A stretch of 64,000 nucleotides of DNA. It comes from Cristatella mucedo. Lineage: Eukaryota > Bryozoa > Phylactolaemata > Cristatellidae. The DNA lies in contig WPIO01000017.1 of the NCBI GenBank assembly GCA_009760855.2, positions 746,001 to 810,000 on the forward strand, in the 5' to 3' direction. Shown one piece after another: positions 48,201-52,008 of the stretch. Below the pieces are notes generated by a model. That model saw only the letters and a program-made list of their open reading frames with translations. It made no database searches and was not told where the DNA came from. How positions within the stretch are numbered: position 1 is the stretch's first letter; every line of letters starts with the position of its first letter. Position numbers and translations under genes: made by a program.

Positions 48201-49056
48201 CGCCGTACTTGTAGCCGCCGTACTGAGAATGGGCCGTTATGGGAGAGAGCATGCCAAGCGGCGACGGCGACGGCGCGGCGCCGGCGCCACCGACGAGAGC
48301 CTGAAGGCTGGACTCGAACGTGCCGGCACCGCCCACTCTCTGGGCAGGATGGCCCGCACGCTCGACGTAGCCACCTGGCGTGCCTCGGTGCTGCTCGGGC
48401 CTGACGGCTGACGACGTCGCCGAGTGATGTAGCCCTGGGCCAGCAGTCGCAGGCGCGCCAGCCGGGACCCTGTCCGACGGGCGCGACGCCTGAAGCTGCT
48501 GACCGGAAGTTCCGGGCCTGACCGCCGACGGCATGGTGGCCGACTGGTAGGTTGATGCTGACGACATGGCGCCGATAGTGTCCAGCGGCTGCTGCTGCCT
48601 AAGGTAGCTGCCTCCTCCGAGGACATTATCCGCAGGCCTGGCGGTGCTCGAGGGCATCTGCATGAGCGTGTCGAAGCTGGCGTCAGTCAGATCCAGGAGC
48701 TCGCGCGAAGCGGCAGCTGACTGACTGGCTTGTTGGCTTAGCATCGGACCCCACATGGTGGCTCCGTAGGCGCCCGTCGGATTGGGTCTTGCGTCCTTGC
48801 TGCCGCCGGTCCTCGGATTTGGCGCGCCCGAGTAGTCCGCGGCTCTGGCAGGCAAAGACAACCGGCAGTCCGGAGAGGCGCTGGCCCACTGCAGGCCAGG
48901 ATCGGGCTGCAGAGCGACCTGCACGCCCGCCGCCCCCGAGGGGGCGGCCGAGGCATTGCCTGAGCCCGTAGGCAGGACAGCAGGGGTCAAGGCCGGAGGC
49001 GGCGGCCCCGCAGCTGCTTTCTTTTGGCGGCTCCGCTTCTTCATGCTACTTTGCAT
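1..49056 (-). CDS. ASH1L: Giant ASH1-type histone H3K36 methyltransferase gene (multi-exon, 3' end outside window)
   Basis: Gene-level entry; exons follow separately. ASH1 proteins are nuclear Trithorax-group enzymes that methylate histone H3 lysine 36. The order here is N-terminal disordered region, AWS, SET, post-SET, PHD, BAH, which is the ASH1 order except that no bromodomain was found. The motifs are clear: [13 protein letters not shown] and ELTYDYNF in [13 protein letters not shown] in post-SET, a complete C4HC3 PHD finger, and a BAH domain with the ASH1-like string YCKGRPK. Placed exons sum to about 22.0 kb of coding sequence. Human ASH1L is about 2,970 residues, so the excess lies in a C-terminal extension of more than 5,000 residues after BAH. 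Membership of the exons below 22.3 kb rests on matching splice phase and similar composition, not on homology. No stop or poly(A) site for the full model is in the window. The catalytic core is certain; the full-length model is moderate. Confidence 0.75.
4188..4536 (-). CDS. C-terminal extension exon 27
   Basis: The acceptor TACTTACAG gives phase 0 and the donor GTGGCAG|GTAAGT gives phase 1. The product [20 protein letters not shown] and onward continues as acidic, Ser/Ala/Glu-rich sequence without repeats. It includes [20 protein letters not shown], one of the few moderately hydrophobic segments here. No domain is recognised. Confidence 0.65.
4662..9820 (-). CDS. C-terminal extension exon 26: 12-residue acidic Gln/Ala repeat array
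   Basis: A 5.16-kb exon (about 1,719 codons) lies between a TTTTTACACAG acceptor (phase 1) and a GAGCAG|GTAAAT donor (phase 0). After about 160 ordinary residues come five or six roughly 10-residue units of the type [10 protein letters not shown] (9.16-9.33 kb). From about 9.06 to 4.98 kb follow more than 100 degenerate copies of a 12-residue unit of form [12 protein letters not shown], with 10-11-residue variants. Seven nearly perfect 70-residue blocks sit inside. The product is strongly acidic, rich in Asp, Gln, Ala and Glu, with almost no Lys or Arg. Such sequence is expected to be disordered, with possible helical periodicity. The function is unknown; acidic Gln-rich regions in nuclear proteins often recruit transcription factors, which is only inference here. 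Confidence 0.75.
4980..9060 (-). repeat. Coding minisatellite, 36-bp unit (12 residues)
   Basis: The array is inside exon 26. The unit is 36 bp with in-frame 30- and 33-bp variants. Units differ at synonymous and non-synonymous sites outside the central block, so most are old. A looser six-unit order (units ending DDQQPL, DDQQPF, EAQQPM, NNQQxx, DDDQxx and GDQLPQ) recurs beyond the central block, showing that the roughly 210-bp period predates the recent expansion. Because the unit is a multiple of three and stop-free in several frames, long antisense frames also appear. Confidence 0.9.
6684..8170 (-). repeat. Seven 210-bp higher-order tandem repeats, nearly identical
   Basis: The period is exactly 210 bp, with matching landmarks at 6,765, 6,975, 7,185, 7,395, 7,605, 7,815 and 8,025. 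Each unit is 70 residues made of six subunits (12+12+10+12+12+12), for example [22 protein letters not shown] and [12 protein letters not shown]. Differences between units are a handful of single bases: the two units nearest 8.1 kb share Ala for Thr in one subunit and a synonymous change. This implies recent expansion by unequal exchange or slippage. Copy number could be mis-assembled. Confidence 0.95.
9926..10162 (-). CDS. C-terminal extension exon 25
   Basis: The acceptor TCTGTGTAG and donor GCATG|GTATGT are both in phase 1. The product is [20 protein letters not shown] followed by an Ala-rich segment ([20 protein letters not shown]) that may be helical. No known domain. Confidence 0.65.
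10263..10493 (-). CDS. C-terminal extension exon 24
   Basis: The acceptor GAACTGCTGTAG and donor GCCTTG|GTAAGC are both in phase 1. The product is [20 protein letters not shown] and then [20 protein letters not shown], the latter an amphipathic, probably helical stretch in otherwise disordered sequence. It joins exon 23 through a split Ala codon and the next exon through a split Asp codon. Confidence 0.65.
10583..10750 (-). CDS. C-terminal extension exon 23
   Basis: The acceptor chosen, ACGTCATTTGCAG, gives phase 1 and connects in frame with the upstream phase-1 donors. The donor GAGACAG|GTACTG is in phase 1. The product is acidic and Pro/Glu-rich ([20 protein letters not shown]). The frame extends upstream to an ATG at 10,796 with G at -3 and G at +4, so this could instead be the first coding exon of a separate gene. 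Confidence 0.6.
10850..10920 (+). mobile_element. SINE-A fragment
   Basis: A 5'-truncated piece with GGGCTCGTGCCCGGTGGCAT (B box region) and GTGAAGCACCTGAATAGAAA (start of tail), just upstream of exon 23 in the sense of the gene. Confidence 0.55.
11349..11426 (-). CDS. Candidate 26-codon linking exon
   Basis: A possible exon between a TCTGGTTAG acceptor and an ACCG|GTGAGG donor, with phase 1 at both ends. It encodes [20 protein letters not shown] and a few more residues. It is compatible in frame with the exons on both sides, and can be skipped without a frame change. There is no homology support. Confidence 0.35.
11427..13780 (-). other. Non-coding stretch with a CpG-rich segment and possible poly(A) signal
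   Basis: An ATTAAA hexamer (minus strand, 13,526-13,531) lies about 240 nt beyond the TAA at 13,773. A CpG-rich segment at about 12,765-12,860 includes ATGGCGGC, resembling YY1-type promoter motifs. The two together could mark a gene end and a new promoter, or be chance inside an intron. No coding exon is convincing here apart from the candidate at 11,349-11,426. Confidence 0.4.
13781..13937 (-). CDS. ASH1 exon 21: short acidic exon
   Basis: The acceptor CTACTGTTGCAG gives phase 0 and the donor TGCAGG|GTGAGT gives phase 1. The product [20 protein letters not shown] and onward is acidic and unstructured. The donor is strong, but the frame also reaches TAA two codons later (13,773), and an ATTAAA lies about 240 nt further on (13,526-13,531). 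The transcript could therefore end here instead of continuing. Confidence 0.55.
14092..15005 (-). CDS. ASH1 exon 20: Ser/Ala/Glu-rich disordered region
   Basis: The exon has about 304 codons from a TTTTATAG acceptor (phase 1, joining exon 19 through a split Met codon) to an ATTAGT|GTAAGG donor (phase 0). A weaker GAT|GTAGAG donor, also phase 0, would add about 24 residues. The product is Ser/Ala/Glu/Pro-rich (for example [20 protein letters not shown]) with no domain. Composition resembles exons 18 and 26-28. Confidence 0.65.
15218..15373 (-). CDS. ASH1 exon 19: short acidic exon with SUMO consensus
   Basis: The acceptor GTTGCTGCAG and donor TTTCAA|GTAAGA are strong, and phase is 1 at both ends. 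It joins exon 18 through a split Asp codon. The product has [20 protein letters not shown] followed by [11 protein letters not shown] fits the sumoylation consensus (hydrophobic, Lys, any, Glu). No domain is recognised. Confidence 0.65.
15374..18590 (-). other. Intron between exons 18 and 19
   Basis: A 3.2-kb intron. It contains one LINE tail in minus orientation (16,768-16,852). The rest is unremarkable; short ORFs here lack domain or codon support. Confidence 0.6.
18591..22293 (-). CDS. ASH1L: ASH1 exon 18: start of the giant disordered C-terminal extension (1,234 codons)
   Basis: A 3.7-kb exon follows a TCTTCTAG acceptor in phase 0 and ends CCAG|GTACGT in phase 1. It begins [20 protein letters not shown], the only segment that looks helical, and then becomes Ala/Ser/Pro/Arg-rich: about the first 600 residues are basic and GC-rich (short [20 protein letters not shown]-like runs) and the rest more acidic. 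A clear AT-hook ([12 protein letters not shown], 20,606-20,640) suggests minor-groove DNA binding, and [12 protein letters not shown] and TRGRSLEV resemble weaker hooks or SR-like motifs. Human ASH1L has only about 150 residues after BAH, so this is lineage-specific sequence. Junction phase agrees with the BAH exons and with the next exon. Confidence 0.8.
22294..23061 (-). other. Intron between exons 17 and 18
   Basis: A 768-bp AT-rich stretch between GTAAGT and TCTTCTAG. I see no gene, repeat or RNA in it. Confidence 0.7.
23062..23200 (-). CDS. ASH1L: ASH1 exon 17: end of BAH region
   Basis: It joins exon 16 through a split Arg codon to give [20 protein letters not shown], matching the ASH1 segment RYPVxTxPYAFxxFxKKLxP that follows BAH. 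This is the last part that I can align with known ASH1 proteins. Acceptor TTTTTAG, donor ATCGAT|GTAAGT (phase 0). Confidence 0.9.
23201..25562 (-). other. Intron containing a degraded LINE copy
   Basis: The intron splits the BAH region. A minus-strand LINE remnant covers about 24,200-24,920. The rest shows nothing I can support. Confidence 0.6.
24200..24920 (-). mobile_element. Degraded LINE copy inside ASH1 intron
   Basis: Its order matches the copy at 59.8-60.9 kb: segments equivalent to the SNSLNSL-type region, NLGV-type region, and the LVYRLMQS and HITPLLADL region are recognisable with many frameshifts. No intact tail is seen at the lower-coordinate end. Confidence 0.75.
25563..25838 (-). 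CDS. ASH1L: ASH1 exon 16: BAH domain, second part
   Basis: The product includes [40 protein letters not shown], and then [20 protein letters not shown] and [12 protein letters not shown]. These match the second half of the ASH1 BAH domain (family strings YFRPxET, FxNExFRxPxxEIIPL, CxVLDLxxYCKGRPK, DVYICxYR). The donor AAATGGAG|GTAATA leaves phase 2. Reading through would hit TAA at once, but the next exon restores the conserved RYPV sequence, so splicing is well supported. Confidence 0.94.
25925..26000 (+). repeat. LINE 3' tail hairpin with ATT tail (solo copy)
   Basis: GCAAATGTAAAGCGCCTAGA followed by GATTGAGTTCTCTGAGGGCG and CTTTGTTAAGTGCATTATTA. The arms AAAGCGCC and GGCGCTTT can form an 8-bp stem with an inner AGAGA/TCTCT stem. 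Good copies of this tail elsewhere: plus strand 28,420-28,514, 30,631-30,720, 37,222-37,315, 51,917-52,008, 56,088-56,165, 58,825-58,902; minus strand 16,768-16,852, 53,118-53,195, 56,584-56,680, 59,774-59,865; truncated at 44,176-44,225. Diverged copies occur at about 30,763, 32,700, 33,735, 50,600, 53,270, 58,905, 62,000, 62,125, 62,705, 63,310 and 63,424. Confidence 0.92.
26107..26279 (-). CDS. ASH1L: ASH1 exon 15: BAH domain, first part
   Basis: The product includes [40 protein letters not shown] and WKNER. This is the N-terminal half of a BAH (bromo-adjacent homology) domain, a nucleosome and protein-interaction module. GDAVYIMP and [10 protein letters not shown] correspond to the ASH1 BAH strings GDCVYLM and FRIEKLWKNE. 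Acceptor TTTTGCAG, donor GAGAG|GTGAGC (phase 2). Confidence 0.94.
26422..26508 (-). CDS. ASH1L: ASH1 exon 14: second half of PHD finger
   Basis: The 29 codons encode [20 protein letters not shown] followed by QCSGRYIDP. This supplies His, Cys and the last CxxC, so the finger is a complete C4HC3 [11 protein letters not shown] matches the family form WQHxDCxG. PHD fingers of this class read histone tails. Phase 0 on both sides (TTTTTCAG acceptor, GATCCT|GTAAGC donor). Confidence 0.93.
26619..26761 (-). CDS. ASH1L: ASH1 exon 13: first half of PHD finger
   Basis: The product runs [20 protein letters not shown] and then [20 protein letters not shown], ending EKCE. It holds the first four zinc ligands (CxC, 11 residues, CxxC) of the PHD finger. 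The acidic lead-in followed by IIRCVC and DEGLMLQC is typical of ASH1. The donor GTGAG|GTATGA is in phase 0. Confidence 0.92.
26812..26855 (-). CDS. ASH1L: ASH1 exon 12: 44-bp micro-exon before PHD
   Basis: The exon lies between an AATTATAG acceptor and an AGTG|GTAAGT donor and encodes [15 protein letters not shown] 50-bp intron (26,762-26,811) separates it from the PHD exon, and the split Ala codon (G|CA) keeps the frame. No domain is visible. It fills the place where the region after the bromodomain would be in other ASH1 proteins. Confidence 0.6.
28010..28150 (-). mobile_element. SINE-A: tRNA-derived SINE with LINE-like tail
   Basis: On the minus strand a tRNA-like head has an A box (GGTCTAGCGGTTAAGGTGCTC region) and a B box in GGGCTCGAGCCCC, followed by a tail (GTGAAGCGCCTGAATAGAGA and on to TCTCTTGGGGTGCT) resembling the LINE 3' hairpin. 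This is the layout of a SINE that borrows a LINE tail for mobilisation. Confidence 0.8.
28490..28640 (-). mobile_element. SINE-A copy
   Basis: Same structure as the copy at 28,010: tRNA-like A box (TGGCCTAGTAGTTGAGGTGC), B box (GGGCTCAAGCCC), LINE-like tail and then a long ATT run shared back-to-back with the plus-strand LINE tail ending at 28,514. The two elements abut through their AT-rich tails. Confidence 0.8.
29600..30000 (+). pseudogene. Tc1/mariner-like transposase relic
   Basis: The plus strand reads [16 protein letters not shown] (29,698-29,746), equivalent to the GGGSVMVWG-type motif, and [20 protein letters not shown] (29,878-29,940), equivalent to the DNxPxHT motif carrying the second catalytic Asp of DDE transposases. 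Only the C-terminal half is recognisable and it is frame-broken; no terminal inverted repeats were found. Confidence 0.65.
31028..31230 (-). CDS. ASH1L: ASH1 exon 11: conserved linker after post-SET
   Basis: The acceptor CTGCCTTTAG gives phase 0. The product includes [19 protein letters not shown], which parallels the ASH1 linker segment of form RxRxFVLKxxVFLVRN, followed by Lys-rich sequence. The donor used is CAACAG|GCAAGT, a consensus GC-AG donor in phase 2; no good GT donor sits at an equivalent place. This phase fits directly with the next exon placed at 26,855. Confidence 0.7.
32700..33610 (+). mobile_element. LINE reverse-transcriptase fragments interrupted by a CT microsatellite
   Basis: The first part encodes [20 protein letters not shown] and [17 protein letters not shown], matching the reverse-transcriptase fingers (SxFRPxxSxETAxLxVxND), with a damaged LYITAAFDT motif. 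After the CT run comes [20 protein letters not shown] and a C-terminal stretch ending KKHLFRDGY. The palm domain between is deleted. Confidence 0.8.
33169..33245. repeat. CT dinucleotide microsatellite
   Basis: About 38 uninterrupted TC/CT units lie inside the LINE fragment and read as a Ser-Leu run in the forward frame. Simple-sequence expansion. Confidence 0.98.
34060..34101. repeat. CA dinucleotide microsatellite
   Basis: About 20 CA units with early CG interruptions (CACGCACGCACG). Confidence 0.97.
35769..35930 (-). CDS. ASH1L: ASH1 exon 10: post-SET zinc motif and basic tail
   Basis: The exon starts [20 protein letters not shown]. The CxCxxxxC motif provides the post-SET zinc ligands that complete the substrate channel. 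After it comes a Lys/Arg/Ala-rich tail ([21 protein letters not shown]), typical of ASH1 after post-SET. Phase 0 at both ends (TTTGTAG acceptor, CGACAG|GTGAGT donor). Confidence 0.95.
36033..36141 (-). CDS. ASH1L: ASH1 exon 9: C-terminal SET with catalytic Tyr
   Basis: The exon encodes [20 protein letters not shown] followed by [16 protein letters not shown]. The Tyr residues of ELTYDYNF form the SET active-site channel, with the second Tyr conserved as catalytic. FNLESQ is the short linker between SET and post-SET. Splice signals are CTTGAAG (acceptor) and CTCAG|GTAAAG (donor, phase 0). Confidence 0.96.
36229..36427 (-). CDS. ASH1L: ASH1 exon 8: catalytic SET domain core
   Basis: This exon encodes [20 protein letters not shown], the [18 protein letters not shown] segment and [20 protein letters not shown] is the pseudoknot motif of SET enzymes that binds S-adenosylmethionine. 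EYVGEVV and [12 protein letters not shown] track ASH1 closely. All expected catalytic-core residues in this part are present, so the enzyme should be active. The donor AAGTG|GTAATG leaves phase 2 and joins the next exon through a split Trp codon. Confidence 0.97.
37750..37860. repeat. Dispersed repeat shared with 62,280-62,375
   Basis: Both sites share AAGTAGGACC, CAATTTAGCAC/CCAGTTTAGCAC, and ATCCCGAAG-ATCTGGTG-TCA strings in the same order and orientation. Old and short; the element type is unknown. Confidence 0.55.
38080..38097. repeat. Poly-G tract
   Basis: About 18 consecutive G on the plus strand within an intron. Such runs can form G-quadruplexes and are error-prone in sequencing, so the length is uncertain. 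Confidence 0.85.
38945..39099 (-). CDS. ASH1L: ASH1 exon 7: second half of AWS and start of SET
   Basis: The product contains [20 protein letters not shown], completing the AWS zinc ligands, and then [17 protein letters not shown], where RGYG is the SET-domain glycine motif that contacts S-adenosylmethionine. In the familiar ASH1 form the CPxG segment carries an extra Cys; here it is CPAG, as in NSD-type AWS domains. The acceptor is CTTTGCAG and the donor GCAG|GTCTGT (phase 1), which joins the SET exon through a split Gly codon. Confidence 0.92.
39247..39352 (-). CDS. ASH1L: ASH1 exon 6: first half of the AWS domain
   Basis: The product begins [20 protein letters not shown] and ends CLDDCLNR, with the first zinc-binding Cys set of AWS (associated with SET), a domain that packs against SET. 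VYVDVKP is an ASH1 signature. The acceptor is TTTGTAG (phase 1) and the donor AACAG|GTCTGT (phase 2), joining the next exon through a split Arg codon (AG|A) to give [12 protein letters not shown], as in the family. Confidence 0.92.
39570..39800 (+). mobile_element. SINE-B: second tRNA-like SINE family
   Basis: A leader (GGTTTTCCATCTGGACTCGG, CTACCATTCTTTACACCGGG) precedes a tRNA-like part with an A box (GGGTCAGGGGTAAGG) and B box region (GCGTTGGAGTCCAGC). It is followed by GCAGGCAGAGTGACAGCCGC and CAAGGCTCTTCTGCTGC. The same order occurs at 41,235-41,400 and, reversed, at 61,680-61,930. The tail differs from SINE-A. Confidence 0.7.
40020..40330 (-). repeat. Dispersed coding-like repeat, copy 1
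   Basis: The minus frame reads [20 protein letters not shown] then [20 protein letters not shown], clearly similar to the plus-strand frame at 61,200-61,400 (LGTSLWFMCMPSRSFWPWQT, SITTHLNCWRSFLGLTAFIP). The opposite strand also keeps similarity (CQGQ, NQRLVP, AHAV). Which strand coded is unclear. Probably part of an unidentified transposable element. Confidence 0.6.
41235..41400 (+). mobile_element. SINE-B copy
   Basis: TTAGCCCAGGGGTAATGTGC (A box region), GGCGGGTTTCAGTCCTGGCG (B box region) and the shared GAGTGATAGCCACTAAGGCT / CTTCTGCC segment. Confidence 0.7.
42231..42360 (-). CDS. ASH1L: ASH1 exon 4: pre-AWS segment with DFQLPYDVY
   Basis: The exon runs from a TTTGTAG acceptor to a CGCAAG|GTTGGT donor (phase 2 to phase 0). 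It encodes [20 protein letters not shown] followed by QLPYDVY, matching the conserved ASH1 string ending FxLPYD just before the AWS domain. The next placed exon begins in phase 1, so a small exon with phase 0 at its start and phase 1 at its end, normally encoding the Lys/Arg-rich stretch before VYVDVKP, must lie in 42.2-39.4 kb. I did not find it. Confidence 0.8.
42531..42629 (-). CDS. ASH1L: ASH1 exon 3b: pre-AWS motif ([14 protein letters not shown])
   Basis: The acceptor is GATTGCAG and the donor CACG|GTAAGT. The segment [20 protein letters not shown] matches the short conserved motif (Lys-Lys-Tyr, Ala-Gly-Leu-[FY]-Ser-Asp, Lys) that precedes AWS in ASH1 proteins and marks this gene as ASH1 rather than NSD or SETD2. 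It joins the next exon through a split Arg codon (CG|A). If the upstream 138-bp intron is retained, this is the 3' part of exon 3. Confidence 0.8.
42630..42767 (-). other. 138-bp stop-free intron or retained segment within ASH1 exon 3
   Basis: It starts GTGCAT and ends TTGATTGCAG, and both flanks are in phase 2. Its length is divisible by three and it has no stop in frame, so both the spliced and retained forms are translatable. The retained form would insert 46 residues, unusually Cys-rich ([20 protein letters not shown]), just before the conserved pre-AWS motif. The Cys-rich composition, unlike the flanks, favours it being an intron. Confidence 0.6.
42768..43275 (-). CDS. ASH1L: ASH1 exon 3: basic linker upstream of the pre-AWS motif
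   Basis: The acceptor chosen is AAATCAACAG (phase 1); another at about 43,315 would add some 13 residues. The donor CAAAG|GTGCAT leaves phase 2. Arg/Lys-rich segments such as [15 protein letters not shown] and [18 protein letters not shown] alternate with acidic and Ser-rich stretches, as expected for the disordered linker before AWS. The reading frame stays open through the following 138 bp into the next exon, so the intron proposed here could also be retained. Confidence 0.7.
43276..44436 (-). other. Intron with SINE and LINE-tail insertions
   Basis: The intron between exons 2 and 3 holds a tRNA-like SINE on the plus strand at about 43,378-43,500 and a truncated LINE tail (minus orientation, with an AAT run) at 44,176-44,225. 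The rest shows nothing recognisable. Confidence 0.6.
43378..43500 (+). mobile_element. SINE-A copy, diverged
   Basis: TGCCCAGTGGTTCAGGTGCT (A box region), then AGCGGACTTGAGTCCCATGG (B box region) and GTGAAGTGCCAGAATAGAGA (start of tail, truncated). Confidence 0.65.
44437..44736 (-). CDS. ASH1L: ASH1 exon 2: linker
   Basis: A 300-bp exon lies between a TTTCAG acceptor and an A|GTGAGT donor, with phase 1 at both ends, so it can be skipped without a frameshift. It joins exon 1 through a split Asp codon (G|AC). The product is polar and Ser/Arg-rich (for example [15 protein letters not shown] and [15 protein letters not shown]) with no recognised domain. The ORF is open over the whole length and flanked by good splice signals. 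Confidence 0.7.
45129..49056 (-). CDS. ASH1L: ASH1 exon 1: long disordered N-terminal region
   Basis: This exon has 1,309 complete codons plus one base, ending at a GAAG|GTATGT donor (phase 1). The first in-frame ATG is at 49,056 and an in-frame TGA lies 63 nt upstream (49,117-49,119), which supports this start. The protein is rich in Gly, Ser, Ala, Gln and Pro with Ala and Gln runs and no globular fold visible. Basic clusters likely to act as nuclear localisation or DNA-contact sequences include [10 protein letters not shown] (about 46.97 kb), [20 protein letters not shown] (about 46.5 kb) and GGRGRKPSS (about 45.65 kb), the last resembling an AT-hook. Two segments look more ordered: one after the second basic cluster ([16 protein letters not shown], about 46.4 kb) and [18 protein letters not shown] (about 45.7 kb). 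Composition is clearly more GC-rich than the surrounding introns. Long disordered N-termini are usual for ASH1, but I cannot align this one to other ASH1 proteins residue by residue. Confidence 0.85.
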
Positions 49057-49061
49057 GTCAT
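49041..49061 (-). promoter_or_regulatory. Short upstream ORF overlapping the ASH1 start codon
   Basis: An ATG five bases upstream of the proposed start opens a six-codon frame (MTCKVA) that overlaps the start at 49,056 and stops at a TGA overlapping a second in-frame Met codon (ATGA at 49,044-49,041). The upstream ATG has a weak context (T at -3), the first main-frame ATG has G at -3, and the second main-frame ATG (codon 5) has A at -3. The layout would allow leaky scanning to codon 1 or reinitiation at codon 5. Whether this stretch is in the mature 5' UTR is unknown. Confidence 0.4.
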
Positions 49062-51470
49062 CGACGCCTCTGCTCTGGCGCTCGCTCGCTATGCAGGGCG
49101 ATGCAGCCGAGCTGTGTCACGGTGTGCAGCTGACACGGACTTGCGCTGCAACGAAGAATGAACAGACAATGTGGACACATCAGTGAGCCTCACGGTAATT
49201 CGCAACAAAGGGGGGAGGAACTATGCTCACACACGGACGGACAAAAATCTGACATTTCGAGCTAGGTCGTGCAGGCCTTCTGGGTGCATTGCGATCGATT
49301 AAAATGAAATTTGGAGTTAGTACCGTCGAACAACGCCAACAAATGCTACGAACCCAGGTGGCAGACCCTGAGTGAGAAACTTGATCTAACAACAAGAGAT
49401 CTAGAAATCACAGAAAATCACCACATTATACAAGAGGCTTTATAGTGCTGCATCATCTTGGCATCCGTTAGGGGATGAGCAGCATACAGGCACCCTCCCT
49501 TACCAAGCATCTTACTACACAACAGAATACACATACCATAACAGAGCACAGGCTGCGCTCATGAAGCTGCGCATTGGCACCAAATGACGCTTCACACCAC
49601 GAAACGAAGGTGTCGATCACTACAATCGGACTATGACATAGGTTGATGGCCGCAGCTGGCGGTTCACTGTCCGACACAAGCCACCTGGCCCGATCTCGCT
49701 GTCTATAAGTTTCCCGGAGGCCTGTGTAAAAGAATAAGCCACTTGTAGTTAAAATGATCAGAAACAGCTTCAAGTATGAGCGCAATGTACAAGCAATAAG
49801 AATGGCAGAAACAGCAACTCGTTTGTCAGGGTGGAACGTACAACAAACATAGCAATTTGATGCTAGCCCTGTTATTAAAGTGTCACATTACCCTTGCCAC
49901 GGGCGACCAGGCAGGCCATGAGAAACTTTAGCTGCAGTGATGCAGAGCCATTCTAGAATTGGTACATCAGCTGAGCTTTATGGTATCAGATGTGCAGCAG
50001 TCTCTCAAGCGGTAACTCGGTCCAAGCAAAATTTGCAGTAGTCGGTTAGCTACTCTTAATTCTGCTTTTCCACTGCCCTTCCAATCATCAAGCCATCTGT
50101 GTGCGAGGGTGTAAGGAGCAAAGAGAACATCGCTGCTCTAATTTGAAGTACACACAGTTCCTAATGTACACTGTAGCAGAACGGCACCGTGTGTGAGTTG
50201 GCAGCTGGATATTTCCATGCAGTCGACATATCATAAGAGGAAGATTTAGCAAGCTCACTTAGGCAATAGGTGCACGATAGACTGAAGGGCAACATACAAT
50301 GCCATCAACAATATATAGAAATCTTGTGAACAGTCTTTATAATTGCTTTAATTCCAAATGATGTTCAGTTCCAGCTGGGTGTATAGCTACAACTGTTCAC
50401 GATTAATGAGAAGCTATTCCTTATCCGCACCAGGTTCCACATGCAAGCTGTACCACAAATGCAACATTTGAGGCCTGCCGTGACAGCCAACCGAACAATG
50501 CTAACCTGCAAGATCAAACACATGTGTGCAACACACTAAAAGCCAAGACGGTCGCTTTGCAATACCAAGAAAATGTAATACAAATAACGACAACCATAGT
50601 AATAGTAAAGCATCTGCATAGTGCCCTAGGAAAACCTCATCTTTTTTTTAAGCCCTTACCACATGCTGTAAAGGAGCATGTCTTCTGACAATATCAGAAA
50701 CAATTCCAGCAGGTTTACAGTAAATTAAGGACAAGACACTCGGATAGTACAAATGTTTCGAACAAAATGTGGGGGGGGGTGAGCAGAAAAATCAAGCGAT
50801 GCACATTCAATCCCACAACTTGCATATACGAGGAAGCTCGTGATTTCTAGAACTAAAATCGGCATACATGCACTGCTCTCCAAAAGTTTCTAATTTCTGC
50901 GTAGAATTTTTTTTTGTGGAGAGCAGTGTATGGGTCTCTATACTTGATTTGCTTACTGTACATGCGATTGGCTTGACGAGAGAAAAAAAAGCAGCCCCGA
51001 GCAGCAGTATGTAGCTCATGGCCCGAGACCGAGGTCTCGCGCAGCTGCATCTTGCTGCAAGCTGCAACTTCTATATCCGTATCTTTATACTCAAAGGCTT
51101 AAAAGGCTTACAAAAACAGCTTTTTATAGTGTAATAGAATATGAATAAGCTAAAGGCAAAAACATGGAGGAAACCCTGGAAGATGGACAACAGAACGGTC
51201 CGTCAACGTTTGTAAATTTGCCTCGTTAGCCAGGCTTAGTGTGCTGAGGCACTGAGCGGACATATAGAGTGAAGCCAGAGTCCATCAGCCAGTTGCCAAT
51301 GAGATTGCTGCAAAACTGCCCCAGCCACCAGTCTGTCACTGCCTTGCGCAAGCGTGCATCAATACTTGTGTGTACCACAACACGACTAGAGATTAAGATC
51401 TCTGAATATGGTAAGACATAACTAGCCACAGCCAGCATCAATATAAATAAGCAGACACTCGCCTAACTAC
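49062..51470. other. Upstream flank of ASH1, no gene recognised
   Basis: The first 100-150 bases (to about 49,200) continue the GC-rich composition and may hold 5' UTR or promoter; no TATA box is evident. Beyond that the DNA is AT-rich with an old LINE tail (about 50,600-50,700) and a short G-run (50,769-50,778). Short ORFs have no support. Confidence 0.5.
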
Positions 51471-51474
51471 TGAT

Positions 51475-52008
51475 AGGCTGAAATCTAGGTGTCATGTTCC
51501 AAAGTGACCGTTCGTTAGACGACCACATCAGCCCCACAGTCAAGTCTGCCTACTTGCAGCTACACAACATTCACATTTGTGACATCCCGTCTTGACTTCT
51601 GTAACTCACTGCTTGCTGGCCTACCGGCATGTGCAATCAGGCGCTTACAGCTGGTGCAACTCTGCAGCTACAAAGCCCGGAACTCACTCCGACTTGCATC
51701 ACAACATCCCCTGAATTGACCATATTTAAAAAGAATGTACACCTAGTTACGACAGCATTTAGTGGGTCCCTGCGATTCGTCCTTTATGTGCTTATGGTTG
51801 CTTACAAAGTTGCATGCTGCCACTAACCACACTTGCATGCTGACCCTGTGCATGTCACCCCTGACCATGCTATTAATTTTGTTCATCATACATGATATTA
51901 CGCACCATTCAATTGCATTTCCCTTTGCAGCAAATGTAAAGCATCTAGAAAGAGATTGAGTTCTCTGAGGGCGCTTTATCATGCGTATTATTATTATTAT
52001 TATTATTA
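51475..52008 (+). mobile_element. Truncated, internally deleted CR1/L2-type LINE copy
   Basis: It starts in the reverse-transcriptase C-terminal region (NLGVMFQSDRSLDDHI-like), continues with [20 protein letters not shown], lacks the middle, and ends with the shared 3' UTR, hairpin (AAAGCATC ... GGCGCTTT) and ATT tail. Frameshifts and deletion make it non-functional. Confidence 0.85.

Noticed and set aside
45682-48411. Forward ORFs up to 308 codons and alternate minus frames opposite ASH1 exon 1
   Set aside because: GC-rich sequence suppresses stops in all frames. Only the 1,310-codon minus frame has a start preceded by an in-frame stop, a good donor and a phase-matched next exon.
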